Part shown: positions 34,561-45,930 of the stretch, one piece after another | How the letters are laid out: each line of letters starts with the position of its first letter | How positions within the stretch are numbered: position 1 is the stretch's first letter | NCBI GenBank assembly: GCA_944472155.2 | Contig: OX235271.1 | Location: forward strand, 123,447,329-123,511,328 | DNA: 64,000 bases | Source of the DNA: Trichobilharzia szidati | Taxonomy: Eukaryota; Platyhelminthes; Trematoda; Strigeidida; Schistosomatidae | Reading direction: 5' to 3' | Notes under the pieces: model-generated | Databases searched by the model: none | Seen by the model: only the letters and a program-made list of their open reading frames with translations | Told to the model about the DNA's origin: nothing | Translations under genes and position numbers: made by a program

Positions 34561-34699
34561 TCTATGTATGAGTGATTTGGTTAGTATAAATACAACTCTA
34601 ATTCCAACTTATATTGTTTGAACAAAGCGAGAATGAACATGGACACCAGGTAATTAGACGTCTATGTTTTGTTTCTGTTGCTTATTATGTTATATTATA

Positions 34700-35075
34700 G
34701 TTATTCCCTTGGGTTCCGAGAGGAACATATGGCTTCAAAACCACATCTCCACTTTGTTCTATTTTCTGCCGTCCCCTCCAGCTGATTGCTCATAATCTCT
34801 CATCTCCTCCTCACACGATCTCTCCCATGTCACACTCGGACCACAGCCCAACTCGTCGCTTCCCATTCGGATTACACTCCAGCGATGGCCTGGCAAGCGA
34901 TGTCATTCGACGGTCTCCTTAACGTATGCCCAATCCATCTCCATTTTCTTCTACATTTTTCTTGTACGATAGGTCTTTCGTTAGTTTGTTCCCATAATTT
35001 CTTGTTACTAATTCTTCCTCACCGGCTATTTAATCTTCAATATGGAGTCATCAAAGGCGGCATCTGTTGATAAAA
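34700..35075 (-). mobile_element. RTE-like 3' fragment, decayed
   Basis: Minus strand: kkLWEQTNERPIVQEKC-like, RRKWRWIGHTLRRP, then a frame shift, ending gttcctctcggaacccaagg and an ATA-rich tail. Very close in sequence to the copy at 48361-49300, so these two form a subfamily. Confidence 0.75.
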
Positions 35076-36248
35076 GTTTGTAACTTGTTGGAAATCCTTT
35101 TCATCACAATCTTTTTTTGAGTACAAATCACTGAGCTGAAGTCATTATTAATTTTCCAACTTACTAGGTTGATTGTAACACAATAATTTTACTTTTGCTC
35201 TTTTCTTTCCCATCTTCTCCTCTCAAACTTTCCTGCTTATCATGCATACATGTCTATTTAACTACTTTTTATTTACATCCCTTGTTTCACTACAATGCTC
35301 TTTGAGTTGAAATAATTTTTGAAGTATGTTATATATTCACATTTGTATTAACTTACGTCTTTTTTCTAAAGGTTGTTAGCAGGTGAAGAAAAGCAGTGAA
35401 ATAAAAAACAGTAAGCTCGTTTTATCCTGCAAATATGTTCGTTCTCGGTTTGTTCAAACTAATCAAAGGAAGTGAGTGTACGAAATTACTATATTAATGT
35501 CGTTATTTGAAGTTTTTACAGCTAACATTCGTGACTTTGATAAATTCACTCATTGAGAGATTAATAATGAAATAACCAAAGTGCGACATGAAACAGGTGG
35601 AGGCATATATTGGGAAAGGAGATAATATCACTAATAATAAGTCCGGATAGTATAAATGCGAAATTCGAAAGTATTGAGAGAATTTTTGAATGAAGGGTAT
35701 AAATTATGACGAATATAATAATAATTGTAATAATAAGCAAAGAAAGAAAAAAACCAAGAGGGTTAGGGGGAAGAAGCACTGTTGGTGAGAAGAAGAATCA
35801 TTAATCCAAGTTTGGCCACGGCAGGGACAGAGTCTGGACGTGTTTCTTTGGATACAAAGTTCCGGTTAGTCGATCTTATTACAACAGCTTCAGCTATGTG
35901 TTTTAATTTATTTGTGGCAGCTGGAATTCTTCAGCGTCACAGAGGAGAATGAATGTTTTGTATAGCATCTTTGTAAACTATATTTTGGTTAATATTCGAC
36001 TTTCACCGTGAAATATTTGGGATGTATAAATTCCTTCCATCAATTATATATGCTTACCTAGAAAGTTACAAATTTCCGTCAGTAAGATTTAAATAAGACA
36101 CAGAAGCGAACAGTACTGTTTTCCGTCAGATCTTGCTTAAGATTTACTCTAATACTCTTATGAAATTTAAGCAGTGACGGTGATTTGTAGGTCAGTAATA
36201 AGTGTTAGATATTGTAAGTTATAGAGGTGATAACGAGTCTAATATAGT
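35076..36248. other. Intronic sequence, nothing recognised
   Basis: AT-rich. The block 35810-35960 is a little more GC-rich but not identified. Confidence 0.35.
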
Positions 36249-36430
36249 GCGTCGGTGGAACAGCGTTCATGGTACGGGGTTCGATCCCCTGCCGACGCAC
36301 ACCTGATATCAATGGTCGACATGCAAAATTTGGGCTACCGATATCACATGCTGAAAATCCCATACTTGTACCAAAAATACGGTGTGGAATCAAGCAAAAA
36401 TAAAAAAAATAAAAATAAATAATGATAATA
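36249..36430 (+). mobile_element. SINE-D
   Basis: The head gcgtcgg (36249-36255) pairs perfectly with ccgacgc (36292-36298) around a B-box/T-arm ggggttcgatcccc. Only about 50 bases separate the ends, so the anticodon region of the tRNA is deleted. The body includes tttgggctaccgatatc and aaaatcccatacttgtacc, with an A-rich AATAAA-type tail. Other copies: 49031-49192 and 56201-56380, both minus. Confidence 0.8.
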
Positions 36431-37633
36431 TTGATGGTAACAAAAGTACAAGTAGCTGAAACAAGTGACGATAAGAACAATGAAGTTAGCTTTATAATAT
36501 AGGCGTTTCAAGAATTAAATTAGGTCAAGGTGTTACAAAAATTAGAAGTTACGAGATACTTAAGATGAAGCCAATAGAGAATCAAAGTTTAAGTAAATAT
36601 AATAAATATTCAAAGGGGCTGAAGAATGAGAACATATGAGAAGACTTTAAGAGGGATTTATTTGTTAAATTTACCTCTTTTGAGTACAGAAACTGGACTT
36701 ATCCTCCCGAATTTCCTTATCCTTGGCTACACCATTACTTAGCATACTTTAAAGAGTAAGTGTATTATCACTAATTGTAAAGGAACATTTTTATATTCCC
36801 TCGATTAAACTGGTTGTGTGAAAAAGGATACATTGAGCAGATGGCAAATAATAATGTCATTCGTAAAACTTAGTCAGGAAGCTTGATTTAAACGGAAACT
36901 TAGGTGTAGTGACGTTCGTTTTTGGAGTGATGTTTCACAGTGAAAAAACACAACAGGAGCCGCTGATGGTTTTGATGAACATACAAAGTATTTTTAAGTA
37001 ATTATTAAGAGGAGGAATGATTAAATCATGTGTATACCACAAATGTGTCTTTAGGTGACATAAAGGGAAAATAAGTGCAACATAGAGGCTTTCAGAATAT
37101 CTGAAATCTTAATCAACGATATTGATCTTGATCAATTAATGACTGACTAGCTATATCTATAGTTCTTAAATCATCAGCTTCTTCTAGGTTAGTGTTAGTA
37201 TTTGAACAGTGCAAATAACAGGGGACATAACTCGACTCCCCTCAGTTTCACTGTTGAATCGCCTAGTAACTAACTGTATTATAAGTTTCTGATGCGCAGA
37301 AAGTCTAGTGCTCCTTTCGATAAGCAGTAGAAGGTAACAGACAAAACAGTGATGTTGTTAGCCTGAAATTAAAGCTTGGGTGTTTTCTTGATATTGTGAA
37401 CCATTATTTCGTTAGCTGCTAGAGTAAAAGGAATCAAGTGTTTCTCAAGTTATGGGCTTAAGACATGTACAGGAATTCAACAATACCATTTATCTTTAGT
37501 TCTTACAACTGTTTAAAACTACACTTTTACTAGCGAATTACATGTTGGTGTACTTTAAAGTAGATAGGCGGTATGTTTATTAAATTAAAAATAATATGTG
37601 CAACCCTACACATAAAACTGTTAAGGTTTAATC
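36431..37633. other. Intronic sequence, nothing recognised
   Basis: AT-rich, no signal. Confidence 0.4.
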
Positions 37634-38215
37634 AGTTTGTTTCAGGTAAGACGACGGATTGATATCAGTTAGAGAACTATTTAAAACCAGCACTGCAGTA
37701 CTGCACAGCTGTCTCATCAGCCTACTTTGTGAATCATCGGAAGTACGCACTCACTGCCTGGGTTCAAACCCAAGAACTTACGGTTACGAGTCAAGCTCAT
37801 CGACCATTCAGCCACTGGATCCCCATTCAACAGCCAGTTCATGAATTCTTAATTCTACCAGGACGGAGTTTCGTGGAGTTCTGGTGAGAAGTCGTCACCA
37901 GTGAGGTCCATCAAGTCGGGAGTGAGGATGGAGTTCCCACCGATGACATGGGTTGGTGCCAGTCGGACTAAAATCACGAATTGGTAGGAGTTAGAATTCA
38001 TGGACTGGCTATTGAATCGGATCCCAGTGGCCGAATGGTCAATGAGCTTTCCTTGTAACCGGAGGGCCCTGGTTTCGAACCCAGATGGGTGGTGCGTACT
38101 GCCAATGAATCCCAAAGTAGGATAAAAGCAGCTGTTCAGTACTCCCTGTTTTTCAATGGTTTCCTAACTGATATCAATCCATCGTCTAACCTGAAACAAA
38201 TACACTCCCTACCAA
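37634..38215. mobile_element. Family A element, subfamily 2
   Basis: Inverted outer arms (tttgtttcaggtaagacg at 37637 and its mirror ending 38197), each with a hammerhead remnant (about 37695-37750 minus, 38090-38150 plus) and a tRNA-like segment. Cores read CCGATGA and CCAATGA. The same disabled cleavage site (CTGTGC) is present in the left arm. No clear flanking duplication was found. Confidence 0.75.
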
Positions 38216-38650
38216 CTAATTCTTGAACAGTATAATTAATTATCTTTTTGAAGCGCCATTTTGTCTTAAAATGGTTACCAGCCTGTTCTGCTTCTATCTC
38301 CATGGCTTTTTACAAAGTGAAACTGTCCTGACTATTGTTCTAGTGAAACAATTTGAAAGGTAGTATTTTTTAAGTCTCAATCAATAACAGTATAACATCT
38401 GTTTTTTCCTTACTGTTTTACCTTTATTTTACTGTTCATTGTGTGTGTAGGATTATATTTATTTCAAATTGTTAACAAATATGTATCTGAATAAAGACTG
38501 GAATCATTTTGTGACATCATTTATCCTAGTTTTACGCAATACTGTGTCAGTATATTCTCCTGTAATTTTTACATATAACATGGTTGTACTATGGTAACGA
38601 ACAATGTATCATTGTAACAAATATATAAATGTCTGACTTAAAAAACCTAC
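38216..38650. other. Intronic sequence, nothing recognised
   Basis: AT-rich stretch between the family A element and the exon donor. Confidence 0.4.
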
Positions 38651-38752
38651 CGTCCTTTGGCAGACAAATTTTTAACTTCCTGTATTGAAATCCGAAGAGA
38701 AACATCTCTGTGTTGTTCATTTTCCAATTCTGGTTTATCGTGTCTTCTCAAT
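38651..38752 (-). CDS. RasGAP exon just before and into the C2 domain
   Basis: The exon has one base, 33 codons and two bases: LRRHDKPELENEQHRDVSL then RISIQEVKNLSAKG. It aligns with the first C2 strand (LKLWIIEARELPPKKR). The acceptor is ttgtag/A and the donor GGACG/GTAGGT. The final CG plus A of the next exon makes arginine, giving [10 protein letters not shown]. This is the most 5' exon found. It must be preceded by another exon in phase 2, expected to encode a PH domain, which was not found to its right. Confidence 0.9.
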
Positions 38753-39101
38753 CTACAAAAGAGACAACACAGATCGACGATATAAGTACTGCTTACACTC
38801 AGTAATGATAAAATAGGCTAATATTCACTAATGAAAACTGAATTTATTGTTTACTTATATAACTTTTTTTGAAAATAAATTTTCTTAAACATATAGCTAA
38901 TAGGCATTTGTAGGAACTACACAACAATAGGTTAACATTTCAGTATAATCTGCAGTTAGAACATTAAACTCATCAGCTTTACGTTGCATAAATTGCAACT
39001 TACACTCTCTTTTAAGTGTGAGAAGTTTTTAAACCAATAGTTCAGCTTTCTGCTACGAAGCTTCTGAGAAGCCAACTGAGTATTTGAATATTGTTAGGAG
39101 T
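38753..39101. other. Sequence upstream of the first recognised exon
   Basis: A stretch at 39018-39080 (minus) has an acceptor, a GTAAG donor and 20 open codons (KLRSRKLNYWFKNFSHLKES), but its phase does not fit the next exon. Not called as an exon. Confidence 0.3.
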
Positions 39102-39725
39102 AATAGTAATATTATTTCCAAGAGTTGATTTGTAAGGATTAGATTTAGTTTTTGACCACGGATTGATATCAGTTAGAGAACTATTGAAAACCAGCACTGC
39201 AGTACTGCACAGCTGTCCCGTCAGCCTAGTTCGAGTATCATCAGCAGTACGAACCCAATACAGTGGGGTTCGAACCCAAGACCTTCCACTTACAAGGAAA
39301 GCTCACCTACCATTCAGTCACTGGGACCCGATTCAGTGGCCAGTCCATGAATTCTAACTCCTACCAATTCGTGATTTTAGTGCGACTGGCACCAACCAAT
39401 GTCATCGGTGTGAAATCCATCCTTACTCCCGACTTCATGGACCTCAGTGGTCATGACTTCTCACTATAAGTCCAGGAAACTCCGTCCTGGTAGAATTTAG
39501 AATTCATGGACTGGCCATCGAGTGGGGATCCAGTGGCTGAATGGTCGATGAGCTTGACTCGTAACCGGGAGGTCTTAGGTTTGAACCCAGTCAGTGAGTG
39601 CGTACTTCCGATGATTCACAAAGTAGGCTGATGAAACAGCTGTGCAGCACTCCAGTGCTGGTTTTCAATAGTTCTCTAACTGATATCAATCCGGGGTCAA
39701 ACTTGAAAAAATAGTAATAATATTT
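39102..39725. mobile_element. Family A element, subfamily 2, with 16-bp target duplication
   Basis: Flanks aatagtaatattattt (39102-39117) and aatagtaataatattt (39710-39725) match at 14 of 16. The arms carry hammerhead remnants (about 39200-39255 minus, with CTGATGA kept; 39595-39655 plus, with CCGATGA), and both have G at the cleavage position. The centre runs in the opposite direction to the element at 7671-8290, so arms and centre can be inverted between copies. Confidence 0.8.
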
Positions 39726-39979
39726 TGAAGCAGTTTATTTCTTTTGTGAAAGGCAACAAAACAATAATGTGTAGCTTATCCGGGCAGTGTAAGCTTTTTG
39801 CCTAAAACATTTCGACCAGTTTGATTAAATGGAATCATTTTATTCTATTATTGTGATCCATGATACTTGTAAAACGATCATAAGGAAACTAGGAAATCAT
39901 ATCACCTCGCAATATTTTTTTCCATAATGCTTTACTTAGATTTGGCAAAAGCACTAACTTACTTGTCATAGGAATTTAT

Positions 39980-40280
39980 GTGAAGAATAATAAGGCATTA
40001 AGGAGTGAGAGAATAGACATAGGTCAAGTTGAGAGAATTTATTGAAGGTTAAAATAACAACGGAGATCAATAAACCAGAGAATGGAGATAATAGTACATT
40101 TATCCTGTTATCAAAACAAAATTTACCAAAAAAGGTTTAGTGTGATGACAAATTTTTCTGAACACATGAAGGCCGTTTAGACTTTTCCCGGTATCTCATG
40201 TTAGAGTGTTCAAACCTAGAACCTTTCAATTCAAAGTTGGATTTGTAGGCCAGTAACTTCGGTTGACAGTAGTCAAACTA
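39980..40280. repeat. Repeat F, copy 1
   Basis: Shares long blocks with 56515-56725 in the same orientation (aggtcaagtt, gaaggttaaaataacaa, tcaaaacaaa, ggtttagtgtgatga). No coding signal; family unknown. Confidence 0.7.
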
Positions 40281-41111
40281 TCCAAGAAAGTGTCAGAATT
40301 ACGAAAGTATCGGTTAAAAGAATTTGGTATTATTTTTTAAAACATTCTGGTATGTATGATAATGAAGCTGAATTTGAAGCGGTTCATTCATTGTGAAATA
40401 GAATGACTGGAGAATGATTCAACATGTTAGTGGGATTCCAGTAAATTGTTTCAATTTTATGAAAGCTAAATTCATTCGAATTAAATAGTAAAACCGTAAA
40501 AAAAAATAAAAGTTACATTTAGGCATAAAAATAGAAACTTTCTTATATAGTGGGAGTAAAAACGATCTTGTTTTAGTTTATGGGCTTTTCCTTTCATGTA
40601 GGCTTTTAAAAAAAAACATATTAACAGCTACCGCCTGTTGAATTTGTTCATTAGATTGTAATTAAACTGTTAAACCTGATGTACTTTGTTCGCAACCTAC
40701 GCTTTTTCTCCTGTTGTGTGCATGTTCTTTATGCTCAAGTTGTTACTGTTATTACTGAATATCAGTTGATTAGTTTTGTTAAGCTAAAACAGTAGACGTT
40801 TTCATGTTGCCCTAGCACTATTATATATATATATATATATATATATAAATTGGTCTTTCCGTGAAGAGTAACATTGAATATTTTGGCCTAATTTTGAAAA
40901 CTGCAGTCATTATTCCTCAAAAAGTCTCACCACGTCGTAAAGACACTTGATGATAACACTGTTTAAAATGACTGGTAACTAGAGCTTGATATTTCGACAC
41001 CAAAAGAGCCTATGTGTGATTAGATATCTATAGATTTAAGCTTTATAGCCAAGGTCTGAACACATTCTTCTACTGAATATTACCAAATGTGAAACGTTTA
41101 GTTGTTTTTGT
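40281..41111. other. Intergenic or intronic sequence with (TA)n
   Basis: No gene. A TA microsatellite is at about 40822-40846. Confidence 0.4.
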
Positions 41112-41337
41112 ATTCCATTACGTTCCCAATGGAACATAGGGCTTCAAGCTAGAGGCGTGAAGTTTCGGTATCTGTGGTATTTATTTTTACGGAATGGGGT
41201 TGCTAGCCTCATGCCCAATCTTCCCTCTTCACCAGTCTTATTACTGACTTAGCGAGGTAAAGTAGTGCGTCGGCCGGGGATCGAATCGTGGACCACCTGC
41301 GTGGTTGGCGAGTATCCTACCTCTGTGCCACCGACGC
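41112..41337 (-). mobile_element. SINE-B
   Basis: Minus orientation: head gcgtcggtggcacagagg, B-box cgattcgatcc, body gctagcaaccccattccg, tail agcttgaagccctatgttcc. Confidence 0.82.
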
Positions 41338-42375
41338 GGAAAGTTTAGTACAGGTAATAATTTATTCGAAGAAATTAGTAATTCAAATCCATTTAAAGAG
41401 AAGAAACATTTATGCATATTGGCATGAGAATAACATCATAACTTGCGAGCTTCCCAAAATGGATTTAGCTAAGTGAACGAGTGATACCATCGGTTATGCT
41501 TGTTTAGCGGATTTTTGTTACATTTAATTTGTACTCAACATTTACCTGTGGGTAGGACGAATTGTCAGATAAAAACAAAGGGATTATCGAAACGTTCTAG
41601 CAAGTACTGGAAAAAATAAGTATCAACTAATGCCGGAAGTAAATCTTAGTAACAAAAATGATAACAGTAGAACAAGGGAAGACTAATTTCATAGCTTATA
41701 AACCCTAAAATTATGAAAAGTAAATTTGTTTCCAGGTACCGATTAGCTAGCGGATCACCAAAAATGTAAAAATGGTTAGTGGCTATTCCATTCTACTTTG
41801 GGACTGTTTAGTAGTGCTCGCCCATTAATCTTCGCTAGGTTGATTTTATAGGTATTACTCCTTATGAAAAGCACACTAACATTGGTTCATGATGTCTGTT
41901 TTCTATCGATTCAAGAGAGAGCGCAAAAAAGGTAAAGTGGAACATTCATGTGACGTAAAATTCACTTGGCTTGTTAAGTAATTCAACTGTGAACTTAACT
42001 CATTCAAATAAGAAATTTGTTAGACATACGGAGATGAAATTATTTTTAAATTTCCCCACAATTATATTCAAAAGTAGCAGCCTACAGCAATATAATGTTT
42101 AACATTATTATGATGAAATTTGATGAACAAAACAAGATACTCGTGTGCGAGACAAGTATCATATAAAGGGGACCAGATGTTGCAGTCGACAACTGAAAAG
42201 CTGATATTAGCTATGAAGCGTAGCTAATACACGATGTATGATTTTTCCTAATCTCATTAACGTGTTAACTCCTATCATCTGCAACTAAAGTAGAGAAGTT
42301 TGATGATTTAAGCTCATACATCTAAAACTTGTAGGGCAATTGTTGATTTGAACATCTAGGAAAACAATACGATCT
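41338..42375. other. Non-coding sequence, nothing recognised
   Basis: AT-rich; no repeat family or coding exon seen. Confidence 0.4.
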
Positions 42376-42738
42376 AAAAGCACTTCTGATTGGACACTAG
42401 TAACTGGTGTGATGCATCTAGTCCTTTCTTTGGTGCAGACTGAATTCTATCTGTCAGGTTTTCAATGTGGCCACCATTCTAGGTAGCTCTCCATCATGGT
42501 GCACACTGATGATAATGATAAAGTCCTACAGGAGGTCAATCGCGAGCCCGAATAGCTCAGTGGTAACGTCTCTAACTGCAACACTGGGTGATGCTAGTTC
42601 GAATCTCAGAAGGAACATGACCTCCTTTATGGTTTGAGATACACCTTTCTGATCGGTGAGTACCAACTAGCATGAAACCTAGGTCCAAGGCTTCCTGTCG
42701 ATTTCTTCCAACTATCTAATATCATCAAAATCACTTCT
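42376..42738. mobile_element. Family C element with 12-bp target duplication
   Basis: Flanks aaaagcacttct (42376-42387) and aaaatcacttct (42727-42738) match at 11 of 12. The left outer arm (ttggacactagtaactgg to gctctccatcatggtgcac) meets a plus-strand tRNA-like segment (42545-42610: tagctcagtggtaacg, agttcgaatct) and the usual right end. The left tRNA-like arm is deleted in this copy. Confidence 0.8.
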
Positions 42739-43240
42739 AAAACATATATATATATATATATACATAGTAAAATTCAGCACCATCCATTGGCAAAAGTTAG
42801 TCGATAATTCGTCACAAAATATATGGCAATGATTGAACGTTATTTATGTTCAAGCTTAAATCGTATACATTTAAAATATTGTTGTGAAAGCGAAATATCT
42901 TTAGAGAGATTTGTGAAACACTTCGATTTTATGCTAATGAAAGGAGACTATGCGATGATATTATCTAATCATATATTTTCTGAATGCTTTATTCGTATAT
43001 TGATTAGTCTGCATATGAATCATTTTCGTTCTTATCACATAGGAGTATTTGAACTATTAAAGACAAATTTTGAAGAAACTGTTGTTTGCACAACGTAACA
43101 TTCAGAAAAATCTTGCTTTGACTGTCGAACCTGTTGGGATTATTTTAAATAATTTTATCATGATCCCATTGGACTGTGAGCGCAAATTGTTCTAGGAATT
43201 TCCTAGATATTTGTAGTTTAAAAATTTAATTATAGTAAAT
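42739..43240. other. (TA)n, an unidentified open stretch, and a Penelope-like terminal relic
   Basis: A TA tract is at about 42743-42761. Bases 42823-43098 are open on plus for 91 codons (ERYLCSSLNRIHLKYCCESE...), resembling nothing recognised. Its end overlaps a decayed relative of the hairpin at 27441-27590 (ttgaagaa, gtttgcacaac, ttcagaaaaatc), so the open frame may be chance or part of an old element. Confidence 0.35.
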
Positions 43241-43711
43241 ACTATGCTTTGTTACGTTGATTGGTCTTTAGAACGTAATCACTGTTATGCTTCTACTCGT
43301 CGGTTTTGGTGCAAACTGAATTCCGGCTGTCAAGTTTGCAGTGTGGCCATCATGTTAGGTGGGGCGGTATTACAATGTAATCTGAACTGCAGTGTGAACC
43401 TAGGTTTCAGTCAGCAAGGTGTACCTGCAACTTTGAAGGAACTCATGTCCCTTCTGAAATTCAAACCCATGTCACCCAGAGCTACATTCACAGAGGTTAC
43501 TACGGAGCTATTCGGACTCACGATTGACTTCCTGTAGCTCAGTAATGACGTCTCTAACTGCAGCATTAGGTGATGTAGGTTTGAACCCCAGAAAGAACAT
43601 AAATTCCTTCAAGGTTACAGATACGCCTTACTGAAGAGTGCCAACAAGCACAAATCCTAAGTCCAAGGATTCCTACTGACTGCCTTCAACTATCTTACAC
43701 TATGCTTTGTT
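43241..43711. mobile_element. Family C element, two fused arms, exact 13-bp target duplication
   Basis: actatgctttgtt occurs at 43241-43253 and 43699-43711, exactly. Between them a minus arm (about 43300-43530, with aaattcaaaccc as the decayed B-box) meets a plus arm (about 43535-43695, tagctcagtaatgacg, ggtttgaacccc) almost back-to-back. This is the clearest case that a two-armed family C unit inserted as one piece. Confidence 0.85.
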
Positions 43712-44780
43712 GTCAAGCTTATATACTATCTGATTTCTATCAGGAATGGTTGAGTGTGTGAATTTAAAAAATTGCGATATTCGGCTGACAGTCAGTAATG
43801 CTTCGTGCATTGGTCACTTTACTATAAACCAGTAATTCCAGAGCTCAGATGCTACTTATTGATTTCAACTTTGATAACCAAATAGTATCGTAAGTTCTGA
43901 CGCTCAGAGTATGGCTCACTGAGCGATATGAAGAATCACACATGCAATAACTGAATTGTTGTGCATTATTAATACTGCAGAATTAAATTCCCACAGTAGG
44001 AAAATAATTTACAGAGTGCTATTAGAAGCACCATATTTCTGTTTCTGCAAGGGTACAATTCTTTTGCTTCTTAAATGTTTCCACAGACATAATTTTCTAT
44101 TACTGACTTGATTTATAGAAGTACAGGGTTTGTTGTAGATATTTACATAAGTTGTCAAACGCAAAGACTTAAAGCACACTGTATTCAAAAAGAACATAAA
44201 CAAGTTTAAGTTTATGCCTTTTGTGAATTTCCTCCACTTTGTTTATCTTAAACTAAACAATATACTGAAAACAATTTTGCAGATAGTAAAGAAGGACTAA
44301 TCGATAAGCTGGTCAAAAAAATAGATACCTTTCATCAGCTGATAAGAAATCTCTAACGATTTAAATATAGATTTCCGACTAGAGAAATTTTAATTTTCCA
44401 TGCTACATGCTGTAAGTCTCTTGAAATTAAAATCTGATCAATAAATGATTAAGAATAGCTATCACACAGGTATTCAGACTTAATAGACTTTATTTTATTT
44501 TTTCTCTTGAGATCGATTCATTTGTGAAATCCAGCTTAATTTATTTCCTTTGGAAAAAAAGACTGGAAAGAAAAAATAGCGTTATTGTTTGTATATTCAA
44601 ATAATGTTTTTGTTAAGATTCTGAATACGGCATTTATTTCAGAAAACGATAAACTTTTCTGTAATAGCTAGGCTAAAACAAACTGTCATCATCATGGATT
44701 TTACAGGAAGTTAATTATACGATCCTGTTGCTGATTGGCTTCATAAGATTTTTAGACAAAATTTGGAATATCAAGACTTC
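43712..44780. other. Non-coding sequence, nothing recognised
   Basis: AT-rich; short open stretches without homology. Confidence 0.4.
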
Positions 44781-44869
44781 ACGAAGTGACTTAAGTTAGA
44801 GAACCGATGAAAACCACAGAGTACTGGACAGCCGTTGTAGTTGTTTGCAAAATCCCTCCTGGACTATCT

Positions 44870-45440
44870 ATTTATAATAGTTATACTTATTTAGACATTT
44901 CAACTAACTTTGTGATTATTACACGCATTTTCCCTAGACTGTGTATCATTACTTCAATATTTGCATATGACGTGTTGATTTTTGACCTTTCTTATTCGCC
45001 TTTGTCCTTGTTTAATCTTTAATTGTAATACTTCTCTATGTGGCTGTGTACAATGACAATGTGTTGTTTAACGATATGAGTTTGTTTGAATGAGTGAAGG
45101 TCATTTGGACCCGGGATTGTTTACTGGAAGCGTCGGTGTGTGATTTTTGCGACCAGACATTTTGATGCGACTCCGTTGGGGATTCTCTACTTGATTCCAA
45201 AGTCTCGTTTTACAGCTGAACTTAGATTAACTAATTTAGTCTTATAGTACCTGTTTTGTATTTAGAAACAAACATAACTTGTATAGCTGTATCACGGCAC
45301 TGTAGAGATAAATCTGAGTTTGATGTTATTATTCTTAAATAGAACCTCTAAAACATTGGAGAATAATCGTCTTTTCCCTGCGCTTGGAACGTTTTGTGAT
45401 AGAACGTGCCTCGACGAAGTTTTGTCAGCTATACAGTACA
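44870..45440. repeat. Repeat E, copy 1
   Basis: Similar in order to 55110-55560 on the same strand (tacttattt...atttcaactaa, ttttgtaatc/ttgtgattatt, ttcttatt..cctttgtc). Preceded at 44785-44835 by a scrap of a family A arm (agagaaccgatgaaaacc, gtactggacagcc). No coding capacity seen. Confidence 0.55.
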
Positions 45441-45489
45441 ACATAGAGATCAGTTTCTTGCGTTCAGATCATAACCGAATAAATTCGGT

Positions 45490-45930
45490 AGCTACAGCTT
45501 CTTCCTCCTCATCAGGAACACTTCAATATTATCCAACCATGGTCCCACTAGGGAACGAACCGAGGACCTCCCGGTTACACAGCGAGCTCGTAGGCCATTG
45601 GGGGGCTGGGACGGGATCCAGTGGCCCATAAGGTGAAACTTCTGCCAGTTGGTGGCATATAGTGCGACTGCCAGACAGTTTCGTCGGCGAGTATCTGCCC
45701 TCATACCCAACTTGATGGACCCCATTGGTTACGATTTACAGCTAGAACTTCAGGCAACTTCATCTTGTGGTCAGTCACTAATGAGCACTATATTAATTTC
45801 TAAGTGTTGATCTGGAAAGATCTGATTGGCTACAAAACTAATCACGAGTTTACTTCAGTTGGAAAACCACTGAAAATCAGAGACTGCTGTTTCGTCCTTG
45901 CTGGGAACTCTTCAAAATGAGCATTCTATA
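45490..45930 (-). mobile_element. Family A element, rearranged
   Basis: A minus-strand body with tRNA-like segment (45545-45600, gggaacgaaccgagg) is followed, not preceded, by an outer arm with a minus-strand hammerhead remnant (about 45880-45925; TTGAAGA, GACGAAAC kept, cleavage GTC kept, C3 changed to T). The order is swapped relative to other copies. Confidence 0.65.

Noticed and set aside
39018..39080. Possible extra RasGAP exon (KLRSRKLNYWFKNFSHLKES)
   Set aside because: Splice sites look fair, but the phase is incompatible with the exon at 38651-38752 and an alternative frame has a stop.
42823..43098. 91-codon plus-strand open frame
   Set aside because: No homology recognised, and its end overlaps a Penelope-like terminal relic. 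Kept only as a note.
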